Source: Desmodesmus armatus (Eukaryota > Chlorophyta > Chlorophyceae > Sphaeropleales > Scenedesmaceae). From it: a stretch of DNA of 64,000 bases. Below the pieces are notes generated by a model. It saw nothing but the letters and a program-made list of their open reading frames with translations. It ran no database searches and was not told the origin of the DNA. A program made the translations under genes and the position numbers. Of the stretch, positions 35,501-46,641 are shown one piece after another. The stretch covers positions 124,001 to 188,000 of the forward strand of contig VIIQ02000082.1 in the NCBI GenBank assembly GCA_007449985.2, written 5' to 3'. Position 1 is the first letter of the stretch, and each line of letters starts with the position of its first letter.

Positions 35501-36127
35501 TTTTCTTGCGACTTTGCTGTTGAACTGTACCTTGGTTTTGCTGTTGTGCCTTTTTTTGCGCAGGAGAAGGAGATTGAGTCGCTTGCAGGCAAGAAGGAGG
35601 GCTGCCACGATGACGTGGAGTTCATCACGGTAGAGCGCAACAAGACGCTGCCGGCGGGCAGCAGCGCGCCACCAGCCGCCCTGGCGTCCTCGACGCTGCT
35701 GCAGCCGCTGGCCAGCAGCAGTGTGGACCTTGGCCACCCAGCTGAGGTGGGTTACTTGGCTGCTGCTGCTTGTCATGCTGCTTGCTTCTTGCTTAGTTGC
35801 CTTGCTCGCGGATGCGTAGTAGGCCTTTGCTTTACATCATGCAAGGCTGCCGCTCGCTGCCACGGTCTCTATATATGGACAGGTGGCGTTGCTGCGCTGC
35901 AGCTTGTTGCTGCCACATTCTCGTCATCAAACTGCGATCGCGGACAACGCGGCTCACTGTGTGTGCTGTGTGTTGTGCTGCTGCTGGTGTTGTTGCAGGT
36001 GGCGTCCCAGTGGGTGGAGGTGCCGCTGGGCAGCGTGCGTGCCAGCCTGGGCTACATGTCAACGTGGGAGAACTGCTACGCCCTCGTGCAGTTCATCGAG
36101 TCAAACTACAAGGACCGCAGCCAGTAG
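29535..36127 (+). CDS. ACHT-type thioredoxin fused to MoCo-sulfurase-like PLP enzyme
   Basis: Thirteen exons: 29535-29892, 30201-30301, 30480-30599, 30893-31408, 31818-31985, 32318-32433, 32667-32914, 33208-33383, 33668-33844, 34673-34837, 35166-35321, 35564-35746, 35999-36127; 870 aa, phases agree. Residues ~1-85 are Ser/Arg-rich, like a plastid transit peptide. A thioredoxin domain of the plant ACHT kind follows: QQWWKKQSELWVDVHTEEEF, active site FFATWCNGC, cis-Pro in ALPYAQIYR. A Gln-rich linker (PPQQQQQPSSAS) leads into a class-V aminotransferase domain of the molybdenum cofactor sulfurase type: FLDRYGKQYGYG, YLDYTGSSVYCQSQ, PLP lysine in SFYKMFGYPTGLGALIV, and catalytic Cys region RTGAECNPGAC. 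No MOSC domain. Exon 4 alone encodes the thioredoxin end, the linker and the sulfurase start, so the fusion is read directly from DNA. Thioredoxin-assisted persulfide chemistry is my inference. Confidence 0.85.
34056..34118 (+). repeat. duplicated tail of exon 9 with lost donor site
   Basis: This repeats 33781-33843, the last ~62 bases of exon 9 (CGGCCTGCTGACAAGCTGGA ... CATCATATCACTCA), about 275 bp downstream. The real copy continues AAG/GTAAGG; this one continues CGGACC, so its splice donor is gone. It also has an AAC-to-AAA type change. Confidence 0.88.
34241..34364. repeat. 56-bp-arm inverted repeat (intronic hairpin)
   Basis: Arms 34241-34296 and 34309-34364 are reverse complements at 53 of 56 positions, with a 12-base loop. 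It lies in intron 9 of the thioredoxin-sulfurase gene and would fold into a stable stem in the pre-mRNA. Confidence 0.85.
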
Positions 36128-37841
36128 CACCTTGCTGCGGGAGCTGAATGCGTGAGGGGCATTGGCTGGTGACTGCGCGGTGTCTGCTGTCTTGCAGCAC
36201 CCTCCTGGTTGGCTGGAGCCTGGCTGGTTGGCTGAGGGGTTCTCTTGTTGGCACCTGTGGTGCTGGGGTTGTGCGCTCTGATTGATCTCTTGTTGATGGC
36301 GGAGTCAGTGCAAGCTGCAGTTTGCAGGGTGTGGTGTGACAGCAGAGCATTGCCTGCTGCACTGCCACCCGCTCCCTTGCTGTTGATGGGTTATGTTCTT
36401 CCCTGTGTGCATTGTTTTGTGTGGGTGGTTTGAGGGGCCGTCTGCTCGCCCTGTGTATCAGCAGCAAATCTGGGCCCTGTGGGTCCAAAATCACACGCAT
36501 GTTGTTGGGATATTCTTGGTTTTCACTCGTCAGCCGTTCTGTCTGTAGTACTAGCTCATTCTCTTCCTCCTTGCATTCACAATGGCAACAGCCACAGTCG
36601 GACACTGTCAGTGAGGCTGTCGGTTGGCAGTCCTTGCTGCTGCTTATCAGAGCATGTGGGATGGTGGTTCATGTATGTTGGCATACTCCCTTACAGCTCA
36701 GTTTGTGTCTCTGTGCTACGCCCCCTTGCAGCCAAGGAGTGAAAAGATCCTCCAGTCCAGTAGCTGTTTGTGTGGGCGGTGCAGGTTTGCAAAGCGTGTG
36801 TTTGCGGGATTTGTGCACACACCGACCTTCTGCCTGGCAATACTGACGGCATGGTAGTCACTATCAGGGATATAGGGACTGTGATGCCCCATCTTGATCA
36901 TTTGTGCATGCCATAGATGTACCTTACTGCACGTACTGCACACTTGTGCTGCTGAGAATGATGCGGACACAGGCGGCTGCTGGGGCCCAGCATGTAGCCC
37001 ATGAAATGATGTGGCATCGTGGACTGTATCTTGCAGCGTGTGCGTGGTGCGCGATGGAGTGACACATAATGTCCCCAGGCTCAGCAGCCCAACTTGCAGC
37101 AGGAGTGCGTGCAGACTGTACCATGCCCAGGCCCTGCCAGTGGCGAAAGTCTTTGCAGTCAAGGAAGGTTGTCTCGGGATGGTGGCATGGCTAGGATTTT
37201 TGCATGCGCAGGTCAGCTGTGACACAGCCTAGGTTGGTTTGTTTGGTGTGCAGCAGGACTGTTTGTATGCAGTCATACAGCAGTTTGTCTAAGCTTGTGT
37301 GACATTAGGGAATTGTAGGAGATTGGCAGTGGGTGGTGTCGTGTTGCAGCAGGTTATTTGGTGAGGAGTATCTTGTGAGTACTTACTGTCCATGTGTAAC
37401 ACATGGATGTGTAATACATGGATGGTCATGTTGGCACAATGACTGAGGCTTGGATGATGCTGGTAGTTGTGGGTGCCTTGATCAGGTTTGCTTGATGTTT
37501 GAAGTGGGCGTGAGCAACTCAGAACATACTATGATGATCATCATAGAGACTTCCATCAACTTTCTACACTGAACATGTCCGCTCAGTGTTTGCAACCAGC
37601 ATGAGCATGAATAACGTCACCTCTGTGCACATTGCTGCACAGTGTGTTGCTTAGACAGCCACACAAAAAGTCGACACCACAGCACTGCATACACCCCACA
37701 CAACAGGCACAACAACACTGCTGTGCCACCTGCAGAAGCTCCAGCGGTCTGCTTTCAGAGCAGCCAAAGCAGGTCCTATGCGGTGCCAACGAGGCAAAGC
37801 AGCGCTGACAAAAAGCGGTGCAACTCAATGAACCCTCCTGC
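36128..37841. other. convergent intergenic region
   Basis: No gene is recognised. The fusion gene (+) and the unknown Ser-rich gene (-) both end here. TGTAA on the + strand occurs at 37395 and 37409, far from the fusion gene stop. No repeats of note are seen. Confidence 0.4.
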
Positions 37842-40800
37842 TTACACGCTGCTTCCCTGCTGCCTGTCCCAAGCTGCCTCAATCAGGGGCAGCTGCTGGT
37901 ATGGCACAACTACAATCACAATCCTGGCAGGCAATGCCGGCTCCCCAACCACTGGTTTTTCACGTTCCAACACCCCCCGCAGCTGCTGCACCCACGCAGC
38001 AGCTGCCTGCATTTCATCGACAGCAGCTGCAGCCCCAGGCGACACGGCCTGCTGCGGCCCCTGCAGTAGCTGCTGCTGCTGTGCCTCCTGTGCAGCCATG
38101 CTCTGCTTCCAAGCTGCTTTGAACCCCCTGAACGCATCAGCAAGACGACCACGCGTGCCGCTACTGCTGCTGCTGCTGAACACACCATCTTCCCTACTGC
38201 TGCCGCCGCCACCTGCAGCATATCCACTGCTGCCAGGCAGCAGCAGCTGCTGCTGGGGTGGATCCGTGGCAGCACCAGTACTACGTGTACCGTCCCCATC
38301 CTGCACCTGCTGCTGCTGCTGCAGCCGCCACAGCTGCAGCTGTGTGGCCCGCTGCTGCTTCACTTGCCGCAGCTGCTGTCCCCGTAGCCGCAGCTGCTTC
38401 AGCATCAGCGCCATGCGCTCCCGCCGCCGCCGGCCGTACGGCCGCGGCCGCCGTACCGAACGCGTGTCCTGCTCGTACGGCAGGTCTTTGGCGCTCACGT
38501 TAAACCCTGGGGGCCGGGCCAGGCTGGCGCTGCGCCTGGTTGCGCCGCCTCCTGCGCTGCGCTGCTGCCGCTTGCTGCTCCGCCCCGCTGCCTTACTAGC
38601 AGCATCTGGGGCTCCACTGGTGCTGCTGCTGTTGGGGGTGTTGCTGGATGCCTCTGCTTCTTTCAGCATGCGGGACACCATGCGCAGCTCGGCTGTGGAC
38701 AACTTCTCACCCTGTGAATCACAGACGATGGCAGTATCAGGGCAGCAATAAGAAGTGAGCAGCTTTACAAATGGGTGAGTGGTCAGATGGGTGGTTGGGT
38801 GAGCGCAGCTCGGCTGTGGACAACTTCTCACCCTGTGAGTCACAGACAAAGGCATTAGTCAGCAACTGCAAGGCTTTGCAAATTGGTTGGTGGTTAGATG
38901 GGTGGGTGAGCGCAGCTTAGCTGTAGACAGCTGTCTCCCCTGTGACAGACTGACAGAGCACCAAGAGATATCATTGAGTGGTTGGATGAGTGGCTACTGC
39001 AGACAGCTTCTCGGTGCAGAAGTGAGCGACAGCTGATACAATCTGCATTTCCTCCCCCTAAACACAGCATGCCTGTTCCACCAGAACATGACAGGACTGC
39101 TTCTCAGTCTCAGGGGCCCCCTTCACCTTCCCTCACTCTGAGAAAGAGAGTGACCCCTCTTGCACCCTGGGCCTCCTTACCCGCATCATGCTTTGTAAGG
39201 CCTCTGTAAGTGCAATCACATCAGTGATCTCTGTGTTGGTCATGCGCAGGTTGTCAGAACGCAGCAGCTCCTGAAGCCGGTCAACGCCCTCTTGACCAAA
39301 GTTGACCCGCAACTGCTCCCAACCAGGCCCACTCGGCACGCTGCCGCTACTGCTGCCGCCACTGCTGCTGCTGCTGCGCGGCAGCGATGGCACGCCCGGC
39401 CTACTGCTGCCTGGCTGCTGCTGCGCCGTGTCTGGCTGCTGCTGCTGCTGCTGCTCGCTGCTGGGATCCTGCGCATCCCCAGTACTGCTGCTGCTGGCGT
39501 CACGCCCCTCACCCCCGCTGTTGCTGCTTGGCTGCGGATCTTCACTCAAGATGCTGGTCACGATCGCAGCCAGCAACTCTGCCCTGACGGCTTCCGTGCT
39601 CCTTTCCCGCCCAGTAGTACCACCCTCACCCCCCTCCTCCTCATCGCTGCTGCTGTTGGCCAGCAGCCTAAACACCTCCCGACCAACGTCACTCGGTGAC
39701 GAAGTGGCGTCCGAAGATGGGTCCGATTCATCGTCACTAGCACCCTCGCCATCCGATTCTTCCTCGCTGCTGCTGTTCCCGGGCTCCATGCCGTAAATCT
39801 CGACGAATGCCTCCACTCGGGCCTCCCGGCTGAGTGAGACACCCGTCGCGACGAGGTACTCCTCGAAACGAGCAAACTCAGAGCGGATGTGCGCCTCAAA
39901 CTGGCTCAGCTCTTCGTCGCTGTCGCTGCCGTCACTTTCGTCACTAGCAGCAGCAGCAGCAGCACTGGCGGCAGACTCACTGTTGCCAGCGGCAGCAGTG
40001 GCAGCAGCGGTGTCTTCTGCATCTGCCGTGGCAGTCCCACTGCTTCCAATGTCCGCTGTGTTCACAGCATCAGCTGCCGTGGGCAGCATCTGACCCCTGT
40101 CATCCGCACCTGCTGCTGCTGCTGCTGGTTTTGGAGCGTCTTTAGTCGCTGCTGCTTGCCCCTCAGCAGCTGCAGCAGGCGGTTGTTGGCCAGGGGGTGA
40201 GGTGGTTGAGTGCTCAGCCACACGGGCTGCCCTGTCCGCCATGAGCCGCTGCAGATCCACCTCACCAGCAGCAGCAGCAGCAGCTGGTTGCGACGATGCT
40301 TGTCCATCCTGCTGTTCCGCTTGCTGCTGCTGCTGCTGTGGCTGTTGCTGCGGTGGCTGCAGGTCGCTGCTGCTGTCGCTCGTTGGCAGACTGCTGCCAA
40401 TGCTGCTGGTGCTGCTAGTGCTGCCAGGGGTGGCAGTGCCCCGCACCCTCCTGATCCTACTCGTCGCCAACCCCTGCCCAGCCTGTGGCGCCTGGCCCAC
40501 ACTACCAGCGGCATCACCACCACTGCCAGCAGCAGCAGCAGCAGAAGCAGGTCCCGACCCACCACTGTCAGCTGCCGTGGTTGTACCACCACTGCTGGCA
40601 CTGCTGCTGCTGCTGCTGCTGCTTGATACGTCACCGGCACTGCTGCCGCCACTAGTGCTGCTACTGCTGGGTGCGTCGTTGGCGCTGCTGCTGCTACTGC
40701 TGGGTGCGTCACTGGCGCTGCTGCTGCTGCTGCTGCTTGATACGTCATTGGCGCTGCCGCCACTAGTGCTGCTACTGCTGCATGCGTCACTGGCACTGCT

Positions 40801-42462
40801 GCTGCTGCTGCTGCTGGTGGTTGGTGTATCCACCGCCTCCGGCTGAGGCTGAGGGGGCCTGATGGGCCGTGGCAGCAGCTCAGGCACTGGCTGCTGCTCA
40901 CTGCTGCCGCTGCTGGTGCTGCTGCTGCTGCTGCCTCGTCAGCCCCACTGCGTTTCGCGCCCCCCTTACTGCTGCCGCCACTGCTGCTGCTGCTGCTGCT
41001 GCTATCTGTGTCAGCAGCCCTGGTCCAGCTGCGCTCCAGCCGCATCATGGCCTCAATAAGCTGCCTGCTGCTCCTCACACTGATCACAGCATCAGACGCA
41101 GTTACACCGGCACTGCTGCCATCGCTGCCGCCACTGCTGCTGCTGCTGCTACTGCTGCTGGCAGCCTTATCACCTGCCTGCTGGCTGCCACCATCAGCAC
41201 CCCTGCTGCCGCTGCTGCTGCCAGGTCGCATGCCAGCATCACCGTCCCCCTTGGCTTCAGCAGCAGCAGCAGCAGTCTCGCCACTGCCGCTCGTGCTGCT
41301 CTCCCTCACATCCCTGCTGCTGCTGCTGCTGCTGCTGGCCCCACCGCTGCTGCTGCTGGTGTCATCCTGTGCTTGGCCAAGGGCATCTGCCCCGGCTCCT
41401 GCTGCCTCATCTGTTGACTGTTCTGACCCCTCGCCCTCCCCCTCCCCCTCCTCCTCCTCCTCCTCCTCCTCCTCCCCCTCTTCCTCCTGCTGCTCCTTGG
41501 TTTCATCATCATACCTTGCATCGAGCCGCTTGACCACATCCAAGGGGCCGGGCAGGGGGGGTGGGGGTGGAGGCTGGCAGACCCAACTCCTGCAGCAGGT
41601 ACAGGGTGGGGTGGGGGGGGGGGGGGCGAAGGTCTGGCGGTGGGCGTGGGGGGAGGGGCCGTGGAGGCTGTCAGACCCAGATCCTGCACACATAACATGC
41701 AATCGACACAGTTACAGACTGCAGCAATCACACCTACAGCAGTCTTCACCACATCCAGGGGGCCCGAAGCGGGGGGGGGGGGTGGAGGCCGGCAGACCCA
41801 ATTCCTGCAGACAGGTCAACCCATGCAACATATACGACCACACCCAGCCTTTGAAAGGAATAAAGCCTAAAGTGAGGGCTTCACTGCAGGGCCACTTCCT
41901 CACATGCCTCCCACAAAGGCTGCTGGCCTGGCTTCGTGTGATGTCATGCTGCAAGTACTGGTGGTGCTGCCTGGCGCTTCAGTGTAAGTTGCACAACTCC
42001 CAAGTCACTGCACACCCGCACCACTTCCCCTCAACCAATGCCCCCCCCCCCCAATACCACCAATACACACCCCACACACCTGCAGGCGAGTGCGTTCGTC
42101 CAGGGCTTCCGTGATCATGGCCTCCAGCTCAGACACAACCATTTGGGGGTCCTGCAGGGGGGGGGGGTAATCAGGGCATAGGCGGAGAGAGGTGTCTGAT
42201 CAGGGTATGGGGGGTGGGGGTGAGCAGGGTATAAGGGGGGGGGGGTAGTCAAGTTGTTCTTGAGGGGGAGAGGAGCATGCTACGGCTCTGGACACCCCCC
42301 CCCTGCCGCGCCCGCTCGCCCCCCTCCCCTCTTTGACGCTGCTGCCATGAGCACTGCCAGCCACTGCTGCACCTCCTGTCTAAAACTTCTGCACTGTGCG
42401 GGTACATTCACACACTCCCTAACCCCCCCCCCCCCTCCCTACCCCCCTGCCCCCGCTTGCCC

Positions 42463-42500
<38 letters not shown>

Positions 42501-44163
42501 TACCTCTGCTGCCATGAGCACTGCCAGCCACTGCTGCACCTCCTCCCCTAGGACCTGCTGCAATCATTGAGTTTCCCCTCTCCCCACCACCCCACCCACT
42601 GCGTAAGCCCCCCCCCCCCCCCCCCGCCCCCCAACAATCACCCCCTTCAGTGCCCCCCCCCCCCCGCGCAAGCCCCTCCACACCTCAAAAAAGAGTACCC
42701 CCCCCCCCCGCCTACCTCTGCTGCCATGAGCACTGCCAGCCACTGCTGCACCTCCTCCTCGTCTGTCACCAGGTCGTCCATGTCCTGACCAGACGCCTCA
42801 GCAAGCAGCAGACGGATGATCTGGAACGAATGGAACGCAGCCTTCTCCCTGAACGGACAGCAGCAGCACCGGAAAGTCAGTCGAAGGGCCACCCCCCAAC
42901 CAAATACGGCACACACCCGCCATATTCTTTAAAACAATACCCCCCACCACCACACGCAATCCACAAAACACAGAGATCGCACACGCCCTGCCATTCTCTC
43001 TGACCCCCCCCCTCCCGCACATGCACCCTCACACCAGGAACACCACACAAACATGTTAACACACACACATACCTGTCATTAGATGGCTTCAGCACCTGCA
43101 GCTCCCCATCATCCACATCCAAGCCGACACCACCCCCACCCCTGTCACCAGGACCACGCAACTCAACCTACACGGCAGCAGAGCAGCACGGTGGTTGAGG
43201 GTACCGGTGGTGAACACGTTACAGAATAAATTCTCTTATGAGATTACTCCTTCATCGTTGACTGTACTGAACATGGCCGCCTGCTGTTCTGCTGCACTTA
43301 CGAAGCTGTGACGGTCCACTTGATGGTACTCCCACCACCCCCAAACCCCTATGCCACTGCTGCTGCTGATGCTGCTGCTGCGCCTGCTGCCAGCACCCAC
43401 CTCATAGCCGGCATCTTCCAGCTGCTTGATCATTGCACACAGCAGCACGGCAGCATGCCACTTGAACGCCACCACCTCCTCACTCGGCCAGTCACCACTC
43501 CTGCAGATAGGACATACAAGAGTGACCGTTTGACCGTCACGGTGTAACCCCTGACACATTCCAATGTCTGACTAGCATACCGAACCGTCAGGCCTGACGT
43601 TCAAAACAAAAATCACGGGCATGACGACACAACCACACACACCCCACCCCTCAAACCTACCTCATGCGCAGGCCATAGCCGGGCAGGTCCAACCTCACGT
43701 CCACCCCGCTGCTGTCCTCCTACCTCTACCCAGTAACCATGCACGTCCCTCAACCCCCACTGCAGTGCACCACGCAGCCCCCTTTGTGTGGCCCAACCCA
43801 CTGCACCACACAGCACCCCTCCCTACAACACCCCCGCAGCAGCATCAGACAACATGGCCCACATCCCCCTCCCCCCACCCCCAAAAACCTACCTCATGCG
43901 CAGGCCATAATCGGGCAGGTCTGGCCTGACATCCACACCGCTGCTGCCCTCCTGGCTCCACACAGCCGCTGCTGCCCCCACCGCGCTCGCAGCAGCAGTG
44001 GCGGTGCGCCGAGCGAACCCAAGACCTGAGGCCAACAGACCACTCCACCCTGAGCTGCTGCTGCTGGTACTGCTGGTACTGTTGGCGCTGCTGCTGCTGC
44101 TGCTGCTGCTGATAGGGGAGGAGGAGCCAGTCTGGGTCCCTGCAGCAGTTGTGGGTCCTCCAG

Positions 44164-44195
<32 letters not shown>

Positions 44196-45002
44196 GACAG
44201 CTGCATAGGCTCCCTGACCTGCAGCATCAGCATCGTTGCACAGGTTTTTGGCACCACACCAAAACGCAACGCAGCTGCCACCCCAGACTTGCACCACTGT
44301 GTGTGGCATGCAAGGGTGACGACCCAGGCTTGCTATGCCGGCAGCCTAGCAGCAATCATGCACTGGGTTGGCTGCGCGCGGGGCAAGAGCTGCTGCTGTG
44401 CTTGTCGCCGTCAATGTATATAGTCCTCATGCCCCCCCCCCCCTACACACACCCTGTGCTGACACACAGCTCATGTGTCAACACACCACCACCGCCACAC
44501 ACAACAAACACCAAGGTTCCATCCAGGTGGCACCACCTGACTGACCAAGCACAACCCTTACTGACCTGCAGCTCCAGCTGGAAATCTGCAGTAGCATCCA
44601 GGCAGCACTGCCACAGACTGGTTTGGAGCTCCTCCTTGCCCTGCTGCTGCTGCTGCTGCTGCTGGGGCAAGCTCAGCAGGCCTCCTGAGGCTGCCTGGGC
44701 CAGGCCTGCAGGAACCCGCTCTGCTCCTGAATCAGAGTCCAACAGCATGAGAATCTCCTGCTGGCCCTGCTGCTGCAGCTGATTGAGGAGGCCCAGGATC
44801 TGTTGCAGGCAGGGGCAGCAGCAGCGAACGTGTGTCAGCACATCACAGCACACCACAGCACGCCACAGCACACCACAGCAGGCGCACGCTCAGCAGCAGC
44901 TGCAGAGTCAGCTGCTGGCTGCTGCTGGTGGTGACATGCAGAACCCTACCCGCTGGACTTCATGAGCAGCAAAGAGAAGCTTCACGCTGCACAGGAGGAA
45001 TG
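37842..45002 (-). CDS. large Ser/Ala/Gln-rich protein of unknown function (5' end unresolved)
   Basis: Exons from 5' to 3' on the - strand: 45002-44950, 44799-44566, 44218-43893, 43500-43401, 43167-43073, 42848-42716, 42151-42080, 41589-39181 and 38711-37842; every join keeps phase. A further 5' exon may lie near 45425-45297 (GDGLQDGLLALQEPQGSHT), but its phase does not match. Ordered segments include SVKLLFAAHEVQRILGLLNQ, SGDWPSEEVVAFKWHAAVLL, KAAFHSFQIIRLLLAEA, VVSELEAMITEALDER and LRMTNTEITDVIALTEALQS, mostly helical. Between them are acidic runs, poly-Ser blocks (repeated SSSSASDAPSSSS) and poly-Ala. I do not recognise a family. Exon 8 stays open only by entering a second frame in the C-run near 41560 and leaving it near 40915; the two shifts cancel. 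The stop codon overlaps a TGTAA (37842-37846). Confidence 0.6.
38803..38940 (-). repeat. two extra copies of the last-exon head with acceptor
   Basis: The head of the last exon (CACAG/GGTGAGAAGTTGTCC, starting at 38711) recurs at 38832-38803 almost unchanged, and in a decayed form near 38940-38910. Both lie upstream of the real exon within the intron 38712-39180. Confidence 0.85.
41589..41804 (-). repeat. three tandem copies of an exon head with acceptor
   Basis: On the - strand, CTGCAG/GA.TTGGGTCTG followed by C-rich sequence begins at 41804, 41683 (GTGCAG, GATCTGGG) and 41589. The last runs into the real exon. The 41804 copy keeps the GGATGTGGT.AAG string of the real exon further in. Confidence 0.8.
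42335..42760 (-). repeat. three copies of an exon tail with donor, separated by C/G runs
   Basis: The tail encoding VQQWLAVLMAAE ends at 42716 at donor GTAGGC. It recurs ending at 42503 with donor GTACGG, and ending near 42340 with the donor lost (GCG/TCAAAG). Long C runs on the + strand directly abut the copies. Confidence 0.88.
42464..42499. repeat. 36-base poly-C / poly-G tract
   Basis: An uninterrupted run of 36 C on the + strand, G on the transcribed - strand. It starts four bases after a decoy splice donor. Others nearby: 42609-42625, 42651-42665, and 45086-45114 in the spacer. G-quadruplex formation in the transcript is likely. Confidence 0.85.
43662..43722 (-). repeat. duplicated exon tail with intact donor
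   Basis: Encodes SSGVDVRLDLPGYGLRM followed by AG/GTAGGT, a copy of the real exon tail at 43945-43893 (SSGVDVRPDLPDYGLRM, AG/GTAGGT). It lies in the intron that follows. Confidence 0.88.
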
Positions 45003-46641
45003 CTGCCGCACACACCATCACAGGGTCAGCACACCTTCCCCCTCACACCCCATGCTTCACCACACAGACCGTCCTCACACACACCATATACCCCCCCCCC
45101 CCCCCCCCCCCCCGTGTCCCCGTACCAACACGTGACGGATACAGCAAGGCAACATGAAAAAACCATGGACAATGGTGAACTGATGGAATGTGTGTATCAG
45201 TATTGATCCAATTACTGATCAGTATTTGTCCAATTACTGATCAGTATTTGTCCATTTACTGATCAGTATTTGTCCGATTACTGATCACAAGGGTCACCGC
45301 ACCTGTGACATGCCATCACTGGCATCACCTGGACGCACTCCCAGCACATACAACCCCGCTGTGTGTGACCCCTGGGGCTCCTGCAGGGCTAACAAACCGT
45401 CCTGCAAGCCATCCCCTGGACCCCTGCGTGCTGAGCATATGTGCAGCAGCTGCCTGGCCTGCATGCATGGGGACAAGCATGCATGGGGTGAGCGGGTGAT
45501 GGGGATGCGAGGCTGTTGTAGCTTGTGGCAACACACTTGAAAAAGATTATGCGGCAACTTGCAGGAGAAGTAGCAAGGTGCTGTGCCGTGGGCTTGAATT
45601 TGACATCGGCGATAAGGGAGCAGCAGCAGCTGAGTGTCCTCACCCTGGCCTGCCTTGTAGATCGCAGAAGGCATGCAGGTACCGATGCAGCAGCACGTGG
45701 CTGCTCGAGGATGCGTGATGTGGGTCTATAGGAGGCTAAAGCTGCATGCCTGGAAAGAGGAACGTGCCTCTGCTGCTGCACAGAGAGAGGCAACCTGGTG
45801 TGAGGTTGCAGCAGCAGCATGGTGGTGGTGGCATTGACAGCCTGGCCTGTAAAGACTATGAAGTCAGATCACGTCCAGAGGGGCACCACAGCTCTGCTTA
45901 CAGTCCTCCAATGCAAAGATCATGTTCCAAGGCAACAGAACAAATGTGTGAGGTGTGAACAAAGTGTCACGGTTAGCCATAGGATACAATTCAGAGGCCC
46001 GTCATGACTGAGTGTGTTTTTAGTAAAGCCTCCAGCGTGCGCAGGGCCTTGATAGCTAGTGCCTAGACAGCCTGTGTGATCTGTGAGCGGAACCTTCCTC
46101 TCAAGCTACCGTCCGGTGCTTCCAGGTTAATATTGCGTCATATTGCTTATTGGTAGCACAATCAGCGCCTTGAACTCCAAGGTGCGCTGCACTGCTGCAT
46201 GCAGTGGTGTTTACTGTTGAGCTCTCCCTCATTGCACACAGCACCTGTATCATGCCTGCAAATGCTGGTTGTGGAGTGATATTCGTAGATAGTGCTCTGC
46301 TGTAGTGTCGTCACATATCTGACCACCTGGGACCTCCTCTTCTCTCCCCAACACCCACTGGCAATCCCACAGGTACTGCTGTGCACCAAGTGGATGGGTA
46401 GCCCACTAGCAGCAGCAGTAGCTGGGGTAGCACTCACCGTCCAGTCATGTGAATGCCATCCATCAACGTGACCCCAACAGCCTGAGGCGATGCAGCACGA
46501 GCTGACTGTCGGGGCAGTAGGCTGGACACCCCTGCACCAGGGCCCAGCACAGCCAACCAAGCAGACTCCACTGTCAAGGCATCCATCGCAGCAGCTGCTG
46601 CAGCAGCCCGAGCAGCAGCAGCGGCACTCACACATGGCAGC
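45003..46641. other. divergent region between two unrelated genes
   Basis: Promoters of the - strand Ser-rich gene and the + strand SRI gene should lie here. It contains a run of about 29 C (45086-45114), a 22-bp tandem repeat (45211-45288) and possible 5' exons of both genes. From 46479 the frame of the SRI exon is open (RADCRGSRLDTPAPGPSTA) but without an ATG before 46642, so an upstream exon is possible. Confidence 0.35.
45211..45288 (+). repeat. 22-bp tandem repeat with internal TGATCA palindrome
   Basis: TACTGATCAGTATTTGTCCA units begin at 45213, 45235, 45257 and 45279 (the last partial). They lie between two genes, just upstream of the possible 5' exon of the - strand gene. Confidence 0.85.

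Noticed and set aside
37642..38751. 369-codon open frame on the + strand
   Set aside because: Antisense of the last exon of the Ser-rich gene. The content is Cys/Ser repeats without family motifs, and the - strand frame has coherent splice joins.
41008..42114. 368-codon open frame on the + strand
   Set aside because: Mirror of the poly-Ser and acidic coding region on the - strand and of C/G-rich introns. Leu/Ser repeat content only.
45211..45288. CRISPR-like repeat array
   Set aside because: The 22-bp units are directly adjacent without unique spacers, and the genome is eukaryotic.
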